DNA of 64,000 nt from Flavobacteriales bacterium (GTDB lineage: Bacteria; Bacteroidota; Bacteroidia; Flavobacteriales_F; PHOS-HE28). Numbering within the stretch: position 1 is the stretch's first letter; the number at the start of each line of letters is the position of its first letter. The position numbers and the translations under genes were made by a program. The notes under the pieces were generated by a model. It did no database searches. It was not told the DNA's origin and saw nothing but the letters and a program-made list of their open reading frames with translations. The stretch is from positions 3,143,497 to 3,207,496 of the forward strand of contig CP129489.1 of NCBI GenBank assembly GCA_030584065.1. Reading direction: 5' to 3'. Shown here in pieces: positions 7,191 through 15,167 of this stretch.

Positions 7191-10100
7191 TTACTCCACC
7201 TTCTTCACGTTGTCATCCGGCACCCGGTCGAAGAAGAGGTGCATGGGATCTATGGCAGCGCGCACGGGCTTCGTGCGGCTAACGAGGGTGACGGTGTTCT
7301 CACCGGTCTTCAGCCGTACGCGTTGCTGCACCAGGATGGCACCTTCATCCTCATCCTCGCCGGGTTCCGCCAGCAGCCCCACATCGATCCAGTCGTTCAT
7401 GGGCACAGGGGTCTCGCGACCCAGCGTATCGGCGTGGTTCTTCTCAGCATGCAGCGTGATAGTGACGCGGTAGCTGCTATCGGCCTGTTGCTGGGACCTG
7501 GCGGACAGCACGCGGTTGTTGTATAGGGTGATGTACTTGAAGTGGTCCTCCAGGAGGTAGGTGAGACTGTCCGGCGTCACGTGGTCCAGCTCGCGGTACA
7601 TGTCAAGCGCAGTGGGGTAGGGCGGCGGGCGGTAGGCGAAGGAATCCACCAGCGCCTTGAAGGCCTTGTTGAGCGTGTCCTCGCCGAGGAAGCTGCGCAT
7701 GGAGTACAGCACCACACTGCCCTTGTTGTAGTGCACGTAACCCTGGCTCTCCACTTCTAGGATGGGCAGTTCGCGCTGGCTCTCGAAGCCGCGTGCGCGC
7801 TGGTACTTGTCGCTCTCCAGCTTGAGGAACTTGCGCATGTGGTCCATGCCGTACTCCTTCTCCATCACCATGAGGGCGCTGTACTGGCTCATGCTCTCGC
7901 TGAGCAGCGTGGCGCCCTGCATGTCGGCGCCGATCACCTGATGGGCCCACCACTGGTGCCCCATCTCGTGCGCCACCACATAGAATACCATGTCGATGTC
8001 CTTTTGCGCGCTGAGGTCGGTGATGAAGCCGATGGCCTCGCTGTACGGCATGGTACCGGGGAAGGCCTGCGCGAAGGTGAAGTAGCGCGGGAACTCCAGG
8101 ATCCGCACCTGCCGGTGGCGGTAAGGACCGAAATGGCGCGTGTAGTAGTCCAGCGCCTTCTTCATGCTGTTCACCATACGCGGCACGTTCACGGCATGGG
8201 CGGGATCGTAGTACACCTCCACGTCCACGGGCTGTCCGCCACCGGGTGGTTCCCAGCGCTCGCGTTCCACGGCATAGCGGGCGCTCAGGAAGCTGTAGAA
8301 GTTCATGCTGGGGTGGTCCAGCTCATACTGGAAGTAGCGGCGCCCGTCGGCGGTCCATTCCTTGCGCAGGGAGCCGGGCGCCACGGCCACCTGATTGGCT
8401 TCGGTGCTGATGGTGGTGCGCACGTTCACCCAGTCGCTGTATGGCAAGAGATAGGTGTGCCGGCGCTGCGCCGGATCTTCCGTCAGGCGCGGCATGCGCT
8501 GCTTCTCCGGTAGCCCGCGCTTGCGCCGTTCGTTGCGGTCGCCCAGTTCGCCGTCCGCCGAGTAGCCGATCTGCGGCAGCAGGTCCATGTTGTTGAAGAA
8601 GGTGCCGTTCTCCACCAGTTGGATGAAGGAGACCTCGTTCTCGAAGCCCTTCTCCGCGTAGCCACCCTTCACGGTGAAGCGCAGTTCCTCACCGGGCTGC
8701 AGCGGTCGCGCCAAACGGTAGATCAGGTAGTCGAGCTTCTCATCATGGAGCACACGTTCGGCGTCCTGGATCTCCAGCGTGATGCGCTCATCATCGGGCA
8801 GGATGAAGTGCACCGAGTCGATGGCCACATCGTACACGTTGCGCGTGATGACCTCCGTCTCGTAGTTCAGGCGGCGCTCGCTTGGCCACAGCTCGATGGC
8901 GAAGGTGATGTCCTGGTAGTGCGGCTGTGGGATGCCCTGGTACTTCTTGTAGGTTCGCTCGTAGCGCTCGGCCTCGTCCTCCTGCACATCGGCGGTGGTG
9001 TAGGTGTTCAGCACCTTGGTGTTGTAATAGCCCCAGGCACCGAGCAGCACCCACAGTATGAACAGCGGTAGGGCAATGGCCTTGTTGGCACGGAAGCGCA
9101 CACCGGCCGCGCTGAACCGCCAGCGCGCTCCTTCCTCACGTCCGCGCACCGTGAAGAGGAAGGCCACGAACAGCAGGAGCAGGCCGAAGACCCACCAGTA
9201 GGTCTTGAAGAAGATCCACCCCGGGATGGTGGGACCGTAGCCCGCCATGTCGGAGTACCGGATACCGGGTGAGCCGCCCATGATCACCAGGTTGCTCGAT
9301 ACGTCGATGCCGTTCCAGAGGAAGATGTTCAGCGTGACGAGGAGGATGAACACGAAGAAGCCGAGGTACTTGTTGTTCACCAGGGTGTGCACGCAGAGGG
9401 CGAGCATGGTGAGGAAGCCGAAGCTGACGAGCGCGGGACCGATGAGGTAGAACAGGTAGACCGAGGGCTGCAGGTCGGTCCATCCGTTCAGCAGCTGGGT
9501 GATCATGCCTGCGGCCGTGCTCAACAGCATCACGATGGTGAGGAGCGCCAGCATGGTGGTGAACTTCGCCAGCAGGCCCAGGCCGGTGGGCAGGGGAAGC
9601 GCATCATGGATGTCCTGCATGCCGGCATCACGTTCGCGCCACACGAGTATGCCGCTGTAGAAGGTGACGATGATGATGACGTAGAGGAATAGGTTGCCCT
9701 CGATGAGGTCGATGACGTTGTAGGTGACCGGATAGGTCACGTTGTCGTACATCTCGGTGACCACGCTGAGCGAGGTGAACAACTGGATCACGCCGAGCAG
9801 CATAACGATGATGAAGACCGGTCCCGTGACCACGGCGCGCAGGTCGCTGCCCACCTGCCGCATGAACTGGCGCCAGCGGTCCGATGCGCCATAGCTGCGG
9901 GCGGCCTTGGGCAGCACGGTGGCCTTCGTCACCACGCCTTCCTGTTCAACGGCAACGGCGCCGGCCTTCTGCTTGCGTTCGTGGAAGCTGAAGCGCCAGT
10001 AGCCGAAGAGGAACACGCCGATGGAGATGGCGATCCACAGCAGCCGGTTCCACAACAGCACACCGTCCATGGGCAGCAGCAGCGTGTTCTTCTCGCTCAC

Positions 10101-10772
10101 GGTCCAGTACTTGGTCACCTTGTCGGCCGCATTGCCGCCGAAGGGGTCCAGCAGGGCGCCGACCAGCTCGTTGTCCAGGTCGCTCATCAGGCTCTGCGAG
10201 ATCAGGTAACCCACGATGAGGACGATGGCCGTGACGAAGCTGGCGATGGTGCTGCGCGTGAGCGAGGCCACCGCGAAGATCACGGCCGCTGCGAAGAGCA
10301 CGTTGGGCGCGGCGATGAGCAGGAAGCCCTGCAGATGTGGCGCCAACAAGTTGGGGCCGATGCGCAGGGGGTCCAGCCATGGCATCCAGCTGCCCACCAC
10401 GATGCCTAGGCTGATGCCCAGCATGGGGATCAGCGCGATGAGCGTGCTGCCGATGAACTTGCCCACCAGGTACTGGGTTTTCGTCACCGGGGTGCTGAAG
10501 ACGATCTGCGCCGTGCGGTAGTGGAAGTCGCGGATGGCGGCGGCATTGACGAACGCGGTGACCATGAGCAGCCCGAGGAAGCTCATGATCGTGTAGAAGT
10601 TGTAGACCACGTTCGGGGCATTGCGGTACACATTGCCCGAACTGCCGCCGATCACGATGTTCTCCGTGGCCGTGGCCCCGAAGGTCATCAGGGCCAGCAG
10701 CAGCAGGAAGATGTACACCATGGGCTGCCTGAGCGCATGGCGCACCTCGAAGGCGAGGATCCGGTACAGCAT
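7191..10772 (-). CDS. ABC-2 permease fused to M1-family metallopeptidase domain
   Basis: A 1193-residue membrane protein. The N-terminal ~570 residues hold about twelve membrane segments in two ABC-2-type permease halves, beginning with FEVRHALRQPMVYIFLLLLAL. The C-terminal half, outside the membrane, is an M1 aminopeptidase-like gluzincin with HEMGHQWW at about residues 935-942 and the likely third zinc ligand in LLSES some 20 residues later. This permease/M1 fusion is a recurrent but poorly understood Bacteroidota architecture. Its start overlaps the stop of the upstream ABC ATPase by one base (TGATG), so the two form a coupled transporter. It may export and trim peptides, or use the peptidase domain for sensing; the substrate is unknown. 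Confidence 0.9.
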   Translation of the reverse strand: MLYRILAFEVRHALRQPMVYIFLLLLALMTFGATATENIVIGGSSGNVYRNAPNVVYNFYTIMSFLGLLMVTAFVNAAAIRDFHYRTAQIVFSTPVTKTQYLVGKFIGSTLIALIPMLGISLGIVVGSWMPWLDPLRIGPNLLAPHLQGFLLIAAPNVLFAAAVIFAVASLTRSTIASFVTAIVLIVGYLISQSLMSDLDNELVGALLDPFGGNAADKVTKYWTVSEKNTLLLPMDGVLLWNRLLWIAISIGVFLFGYWRFSFHERKQKAGAVAVEQEGVVTKATVLPKAARSYGASDRWRQFMRQVGSDLRAVVTGPVFIIVMLLGVIQLFTSLSVVTEMYDNVTYPVTYNVIDLIEGNLFLYVIIIVTFYSGILVWRERDAGMQDIHDALPLPTGLGLLAKFTTMLALLTIVMLLSTAAGMITQLLNGWTDLQPSVYLFYLIGPALVSFGFLTMLALCVHTLVNNKYLGFFVFILLVTLNIFLWNGIDVSSNLVIMGGSPGIRYSDMAGYGPTIPGWIFFKTYWWVFGLLLLFVAFLFTVRGREEGARWRFSAAGVRFRANKAIALPLFILWVLLGAWGYYNTKVLNTYTTADVQEDEAERYERTYKKYQGIPQPHYQDITFAIELWPSERRLNYETEVITRNVYDVAIDSVHFILPDDERITLEIQDAERVLHDEKLDYLIYRLARPLQPGEELRFTVKGGYAEKGFENEVSFIQLVENGTFFNNMDLLPQIGYSADGELGDRNERRKRGLPEKQRMPRLTEDPAQRRHTYLLPYSDWVNVRTTISTEANQVAVAPGSLRKEWTADGRRYFQYELDHPSMNFYSFLSARYAVERERWEPPGGGQPVDVEVYYDPAHAVNVPRMVNSMKKALDYYTRHFGPYRHRQVRILEFPRYFTFAQAFPGTMPYSEAIGFITDLSAQKDIDMVFYVVAHEMGHQWWAHQVIGADMQGATLLSESMSQYSALMVMEKEYGMDHMRKFLKLESDKYQRARGFESQRELPILEVESQGYVHYNKGSVVLYSMRSFLGEDTLNKAFKALVDSFAYRPPPYPTALDMYRELDHVTPDSLTYLLEDHFKYITLYNNRVLSARSQQQADSSYRVTITLHAEKNHADTLGRETPVPMNDWIDVGLLAEPGEDEDEGAILVQQRVRLKTGENTVTLVSRTKPVRAAIDPMHLFFDRVPDDNVKKVE

Positions 10773-11659
10773 CAGGCAGCGGGTTGAAGGTCTGCGGTGC
10801 GGATGGCGCTGAAAAAGACGTCCTCCAGGTTGGGCTCAGCCGGGGCGAAGCCTTCCTCCGGACGCGTATCGCTGAGCACGTGGATGATGGGGCGCCCGGC
10901 CACGAGCTTGTTGCTGATCAGCAGGTGCCGGCGGTCGTGGTCCTCCAACTCGCTCTTGGCGATGGCCTTCTCCCACACCCGTCCGTTCAGTTCCTTCAGG
11001 GCATCGGCGGGGGCACCGGAGTACAGCAACCGGCCCTTGTTGATGATGGCCATGCGCGAGCACAGCTCCTGCACATCCTGCACGATGTGGGTGCTGAGGA
11101 TCACCACCACGTTCTCGCCAATCTCGGTGAGCAGGTTGTAGAAGCGGTTGCGCTCACCGGGATCGAGGCCGGCGGTGGGCTCGTCCACGATGATGAGCTT
11201 CGGTTCGCCGATGAGCGCCTGGGCGATGCCGAAGCGCTGCTTCATGCCACCGCTGAAGCCCGCGATCTTCCGCTTGCGCTGCTCCCACAGGTTCACCTTC
11301 TGGAGCAGTGCCTCCACCAGGGCCTTGCGCTCGCCGTTGTGCGTGATGCCCTTCAGCAGGGCGATGTGGTCCAGCATGTCGGCGGCGCTCACCCGGGGGT
11401 AGACCCCGAACTCCTGGGGCAGGTAGCCGAGCACCTTGCGCACCTCGTCCTTTCGCTTCAGCACGTCAAGGTCACCGAGCATCGCGGTACCGGCATCGGC
11501 CTCCTGCAGGGTGGCCAGGATACGCATCAGGGTGCTCTTGCCTGCGCCGTTGGGCCCCAGCAGGCCGAACATGCCGGTGGGGATGGTGAGGCTCACGTTG
11601 TCCAGCGCTTTCACACCGTTGCCGTAGGTCTTGCTGAGGCCGTTGATGACGAGTTGCAT
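10772..11659 (-). CDS. ABC transporter ATP-binding protein
   Basis: A 295-residue ATPase with Walker A GLLGPNGAGKST (about residue 34), a Q-loop (YLPQEFG), the signature FSGGMKQR and Walker B LIIVDEPTAGLD. It belongs to the ABC-2/CcmA-like exporter ATPases and pairs with the permease/M1 fusion, whose start codon shares one base with this stop. The frame is open upstream to 11929, but MQLVINGLSKTYG at 11659 is the family start and the upstream extension is of non-coding composition. Confidence 0.93.
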   Translation of the reverse strand: MQLVINGLSKTYGNGVKALDNVSLTIPTGMFGLLGPNGAGKSTLMRILATLQEADAGTAMLGDLDVLKRKDEVRKVLGYLPQEFGVYPRVSAADMLDHIALLKGITHNGERKALVEALLQKVNLWEQRKRKIAGFSGGMKQRFGIAQALIGEPKLIIVDEPTAGLDPGERNRFYNLLTEIGENVVVILSTHIVQDVQELCSRMAIINKGRLLYSGAPADALKELNGRVWEKAIAKSELEDHDRRHLLISNKLVAGRPIIHVLSDTRPEEGFAPAEPNLEDVFFSAIRTADLQPAA

Positions 11660-11870
11660 GCAGAGGTGGGGGTTATGCAGGTGTGAAGATGGAGCGCTCC
11701 CCCGAACCGTCAAGTCGGCCGTGTATGGGCGGTGGAGGCTTGGGATGGACGGTGAGGAGTGGCGCATGCGGGAGGGAGCGACGACGGCACTCCCACTCAA
11801 GGGATGTGGTGCCCTTTTTTGCCCCCTCGGTGGACGTTTACTGATCAGCACGTGTCTTATGGCCAATCGG

Positions 11871-13481
11871 ATGCCCATGCGCTTACCAAGTACCCTCCTC
11901 GTAGGCTTGATGGCAGTCTCTTCCACCACCCAACAGGTCGATTGGATGACCAGCTCACCGGTGGGCTACATCATGAACCCCGGTATGCCGCGGCACACGC
12001 TGGCATCTGCCCCCGGGCATCTGGTGGCCGCGCGCATGGTGGATGTGCACTTCATCTATGGCGTAACGCCCTACGGCTCGGTGGCGCTCGATGCGCTCGA
12101 TCCTGCCACGGGCGGCACGCTGCTTTCGTGCCTGCTCCTGGATTCGGTATCGGTCCGTGCGGTCGTTGTGGACCCGGCCGGCATCGCCTACATCGCCGGC
12201 CGCTTCATGGGTGATGTGCTCGAGTTCTGCGATGGTTCACAGCTGGCCGGCGTGGGCGGGACCCTGTTCACGGAGAACCACTTCCTGCTCTCTTGGGACC
12301 TTGCCAGCGGTGCCCCCCTGTGGATGCGGAACCTCTCCGCCACCTACCCCCAGTGCGAGGACGTGCCCTCCCTGGCACTGGATCCCGAGGGCCACCTGTG
12401 GTACATCATGCAGAATTTCCTCGATGGGTACTTGGTACGCGTGGATGTTGCGGGCAACGACGTGGATGCCCGTGCGATCGATGGCATCCGTCGGTTCGGC
12501 ACCATCAGTTTCGACCCCTGGGGTGGTGCGTATGTGAGCGGCTCCTGCGAGAACGGTACGCTCACCTTCGGCGGTCAGGGATTCCCGGTGGAGAGCGACG
12601 AGGGCTACAACATGTTCCTGCTGCGCTACAGGCCGGATGGCACGGCGGGCTTCGCGCAGTTCGCGGCGGATGCCACCTTCCAGGACCCGACCGTGGTGGC
12701 CACCACTGATGGGCATGCGTACCTGGCCGGGGTGCTGATGCAGCCGGAGGCCAGCTGGGGCGGGTTGCCCTTCACGGGGTCGAACTGGGGAAGCGATCTC
12801 TATCTGGTGAAGGTGGACAGCACGGGCCAGTTCCTTTGGGGCGTGGAGAGCAACCCCATGACCGGTGTCATTACAGGTGATATGGAGCGCGCCGCTGGAC
12901 CTTGTATCACAGTGGATGCTGACGACAATGTGTACCTCATGGGTGCCATCCGGGGTGTGGTGGATTGGGGCAATGGCGTGGTGAGCGATGGACAGATCAT
13001 CAGCCAGCGGAGCCTCACAGTGGTGGCCTTCGAGCCCTCGGGCATGCCGCAATGGGCGGTCACCAGCGAGCCTTCCGCGTGGTACGTATCGGCGCAGACC
13101 GCCACGGTCATGGCCGAACCGGGTTCGGTGCATTTCAGCGCTCATGCGGCCGATCCCTTCACGATGGGTCCCTTCACGGTAGGTGCGGAGGATCAGCAAT
13201 CCGTCGTGCTGGGCCGGATCACGGAGGTGACCACGGGGCTGGAGGCTGTGGTGGCCTCAACAGGCCTGCAGGGCTGGCCGAACCCGGCCTCGGACGTGCT
13301 CTTCGTTGAGTGGCCAGGGAGCACCGCGATGAGCGGGACCCTGCTGAATGCCGCAGGTCAACAAGTGGAGCGCGTCACCTTGCAGCCTGGCCGGAACTCA
13401 GTGGATGTCCATGGGCTGCCTGCGGGTCTGTATCTGTTGCGCCTTGCGGATGGGGCCGCAACGCGGGTGGTGGTGGAATAG
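11871..13481 (+). CDS. T9SS type A sorting-domain protein
   Basis: A 536-residue secreted protein with a short signal peptide (RLPSTLLVGLMAVSSTTQQ). A repeat region at ~30-450 has the same 'D..G..Y..G...G...FG' rhythm as the protein at 5091. The C-terminal ~70 residues (LQGWPNPASDVLFVEW ... GLYLLRLADG) are a T9SS type A sorting domain. In-frame ATGs at 11859, 11871 and 11877 make the exact start uncertain by a few codons; all precede the signal peptide. Function unknown beyond surface export. It is divergent from the ABC ATPase. Confidence 0.82.
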   Translation: MPMRLPSTLLVGLMAVSSTTQQVDWMTSSPVGYIMNPGMPRHTLASAPGHLVAARMVDVHFIYGVTPYGSVALDALDPATGGTLLSCLLLDSVSVRAVVVDPAGIAYIAGRFMGDVLEFCDGSQLAGVGGTLFTENHFLLSWDLASGAPLWMRNLSATYPQCEDVPSLALDPEGHLWYIMQNFLDGYLVRVDVAGNDVDARAIDGIRRFGTISFDPWGGAYVSGSCENGTLTFGGQGFPVESDEGYNMFLLRYRPDGTAGFAQFAADATFQDPTVVATTDGHAYLAGVLMQPEASWGGLPFTGSNWGSDLYLVKVDSTGQFLWGVESNPMTGVITGDMERAAGPCITVDADDNVYLMGAIRGVVDWGNGVVSDGQIISQRSLTVVAFEPSGMPQWAVTSEPSAWYVSAQTATVMAEPGSVHFSAHAADPFTMGPFTVGAEDQQSVVLGRITEVTTGLEAVVASTGLQGWPNPASDVLFVEWPGSTAMSGTLLNAAGQQVERVTLQPGRNSVDVHGLPAGLYLLRLADGAATRVVVE

Positions 13482-13503
13482 GGCCCTGGGGGAGTATCCA
13501 AGG

Positions 13504-13579
13504 ATCAATATTCAATGGTCAATGACCAATTGGCGCTCGCGGACAATTGGTCATTGGAAATTAAGGATCGGATATTGAT
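13504..13579. repeat. Nested inverted repeat (hairpin-forming)
   Basis: A perfect 13-bp stem (CAATGACCAATTG at 13520-13532 with its complement at 13544-13556) encloses an 11-nt loop. An outer 8-bp stem (ATCAATAT at 13504-13511, ATATTGAT at 13572-13579) flanks it. There is no T-run, so it is not a typical intrinsic terminator. It may be a small palindromic element between the T9SS gene and an AT-richer orphan gene. Confidence 0.7.
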
Positions 13580-13670
13580 GATTCTCGATCTCACTCCTCT
13601 CAGAAGAAGTCGCTGTCGATGCGCTTCACAGCGTAGGTGCGTTGGGTGGTTACGCTGAGGTCGTGGTCGA

Positions 13671-13678
13671 TACCTTGG
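13671..13678 (+). promoter_or_regulatory. -7-like box TACCTTGG before the nuclease-like orphan
   Basis: TACCTTGG lies four bases before the ATG at 13683, a spacing that would place transcription start at the start codon. Confidence 0.45.
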
Positions 13679-13682
13679 TGCC

Positions 13683-14189
13683 ATGATCAACTGGCAGCTC
13701 TTTCCCAAGTCCAATTCGATCCCAGAGCATCTGCTTCGAGTAGTTGAGGTTTTCAGGGGTGCTGAGTCCAAGATCGGTTCAAGCAGCAAGAAGCTCAGCA
13801 GCGATGACGTCTTGTCCAAAGATGCGGATGGATTGGAGGGATGTGGATTCAAGGTTGAGCGCAGCAAGCGAGGACCGGATAAGATACGTGTTCCTGTACT
13901 GTTCGGAAGGAACGGAAGGCTTGAGAAGGCATTCGATGCTGATGGGTATAACATGGACACTCGAACGGTGATCGAGGTGGAGGCTGGTCGAGGCGTGTTG
14001 AACAATCAATTCCTGAAGGACTTGTTCCAAGCCTGCATGATGCATGATGTGGACAATCTGGTGATAGCCGTTCGGAATACCTATCAGAAGGTGGAGGACT
14101 TTGAGGTCGTGACGACCTTTTTCGAGACCCTGTATGCCAGTGGTAGACTTCAGCTTCCCTTGAAGAACATTCTGATCATCGGATACTGA
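13683..14189 (+). CDS. Uncharacterised protein, possible PD-(D/E)xK nuclease fold
   Basis: A 168-residue soluble protein of unknown family. The stretch DADGYNMDTRTVIEVEAGRG (Asp, then a beta-strand with Glu-x-Glu, then a Gly-Arg-Gly turn), followed by helix NNQFLKDLFQACMM, resembles the core of restriction-endonuclease-like folds, but the usual Lys is replaced by Ala-Gly-Arg. The nuclease idea is therefore tentative. Its base composition is visibly more AT-rich than the neighbours. It lies between an inverted repeat and a ~180-bp interspersed repeat. These signs suggest acquisition by horizontal transfer. No modification methylase is nearby. Confidence 0.65.
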   Translation: MINWQLFPKSNSIPEHLLRVVEVFRGAESKIGSSSKKLSSDDVLSKDADGLEGCGFKVERSKRGPDKIRVPVLFGRNGRLEKAFDADGYNMDTRTVIEVEAGRGVLNNQFLKDLFQACMMHDVDNLVIAVRNTYQKVEDFEVVTTFFETLYASGRLQLPLKNILIIGY

Positions 14190-14208
14190 TATCCTTTCTT
14201 GTTCAGTG

Positions 14209-14386
14209 GGATCCCCCGCGTGAGGGAGCGCAGCGGCAGCCTGCTGAAGGCGAGCCGTTGGCGTGGCCCGAGCGAGGAGGCTGCGAGGAACGAGCAGCCC
14301 CCGGAGCTGCTGTCCACGCCCGGCGAGACGAAGCAGCTACAGCGAAGCACCCGACCCCGCTGCTCTTGAGCGGGGGCACGCCCAGG
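14209..14386 (-). repeat. ~180-bp interspersed repeat, copy A
   Basis: Read on the minus strand it shares the framework GGGCGTGCCCCCG ... GGGTGCTTCGCTGTAGCTGC ... CTCCGG-GGCT ... CCTCCTCGCTCG ... CTGCCGCT ... CTCACGCG with the segment at 18694-18870 and, in part, 16475-16605. It ends directly at the stop of the four-helix-bundle gene. Similar GGGCGT-initiated intergenic repeats are common in Bacteroidota. Confidence 0.75.
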
Positions 14387-14390
14387 ATCC

Positions 14391-15044
14391 TCAATCCCTG
14401 TTCCTCGCCTGTATCTCCTTGCGGACCCTGTACAACCGCTCGCTGAAGCCGCCTTCCTTTTCGAAGGCAAGCACCTGGCTTTCCACCTGCTTATCCAATA
14501 GGTGGATGGCGATCTTGCAGAGCGTCTGGCCTGCGTTGGCGCTGATCTCCGCGTAGGCCCGGTCCTTCACGGTGCGCGGCGTGCGTGCGGTGCGCGGCCC
14601 TTCGACAGCCTGCATGCGCTGTTCCTTCTCGCGCTCCCACACCGCTTTGATCCAGCGGGCCACTTCGTCGGCATCCTTGCAACGCGCATTGCTCAGTTCC
14701 TTGCGGCGTGGGTCCATCGGCTCCCACAGCGGTAGCTTGCGGTGCTCCAGGAACGACTCGTAGTCCTTCCGCAGTTCATCAATGCTGGCCCGCGCCACAT
14801 TGGTCAGGTTCAATTCCAATTTCCTGGTGGTGGCACTCAGCTTGCTGCCCTCGGCGATGTTGCGCTCGCCGCTGCGCGCAGCCTGCTCCATCTGGTCATC
14901 CGTGCGGCTGCCCGCCGGGATATAGCGGTCCACGAAGCGCACGGTCACATCGTAGAGCAGCTTGGCCACCTGGTAGCTCACCAGCTTCTCATATCCGCCG
15001 CTGGGTTGGAGGATTTGCGGGCGTTGGGGCGCGGGCTTCTCCAT
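14391..15044 (-). CDS. Four-helix-bundle suffix domain protein
   Basis: A 217-residue helical protein. The region SYQVAKLLYDVTVRFVDRYI, then SRTDDQMEQAARSGERNIAEGSK, matches the four-helix-bundle family that includes 23S rRNA intervening-sequence proteins and the Avd accessory protein of diversity-generating retroelements. The C-terminal part (KAVWEREKEQ and on to ALHLLDKQVESQ-like helices) is the 'suffix domain' variant. Molecular role unknown; S23-type relatives bind nucleic acid. No reverse transcriptase or template repeat was found nearby. A TACATTTA box lies five bases upstream of the start at 15050-15057 on the minus strand. Confidence 0.82.
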   Translation of the reverse strand: MEKPAPQRPQILQPSGGYEKLVSYQVAKLLYDVTVRFVDRYIPAGSRTDDQMEQAARSGERNIAEGSKLSATTRKLELNLTNVARASIDELRKDYESFLEHRKLPLWEPMDPRRKELSNARCKDADEVARWIKAVWEREKEQRMQAVEGPRTARTPRTVKDRAYAEISANAGQTLCKIAIHLLDKQVESQVLAFEKEGGFSERLYRVRKEIQARNRD

Positions 15045-15049
15045 GGTTC

Positions 15050-15057
15050 TAAATGTA
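15050..15057 (-). promoter_or_regulatory. -7-like box TACATTTA of the four-helix-bundle gene
   Basis: On the minus strand TACATTTA matches TAnnTTTG except for the last base and ends five bases before the ATG at 15044. Confidence 0.4.
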
Positions 15058-15072
15058 GTTCTGGTTCTTCAG

Positions 15073-15151
15073 AATGGACTCGAATGGACGCAAATGGCCC
15101 ACCTCCCACCTACCATCCCCACAGGTCCATTTCCGTCCATTCGAGTCCATT
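15073..15151. repeat. 25-bp inverted repeat between dinB and the helical-bundle gene
   Basis: Arms 15073-15097 and 15127-15151 are reverse complements over 25 bases with a single mismatch, separated by 29 bases. Each arm is itself built from GGACTCGAATGGAC-type text. It could act as a processing or termination hairpin after the helical-bundle promoter region, or be a miniature mobile element. Confidence 0.75.
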
Positions 15152-15167
15152 GAATTTGTGCCCGCCC

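Noticed and set aside
10772-11929. Longer ABC ATPase from 11929
   Set aside because: The added 90 residues are unlike any ABC N-terminus and overlap the promoter region of the divergent T9SS gene.
14391-15044. Diversity-generating retroelement accessory protein (Avd)
   Set aside because: The four-helix-bundle family includes Avd, but no reverse transcriptase, template repeat or variable repeat was found, and the suffix-domain variant differs.
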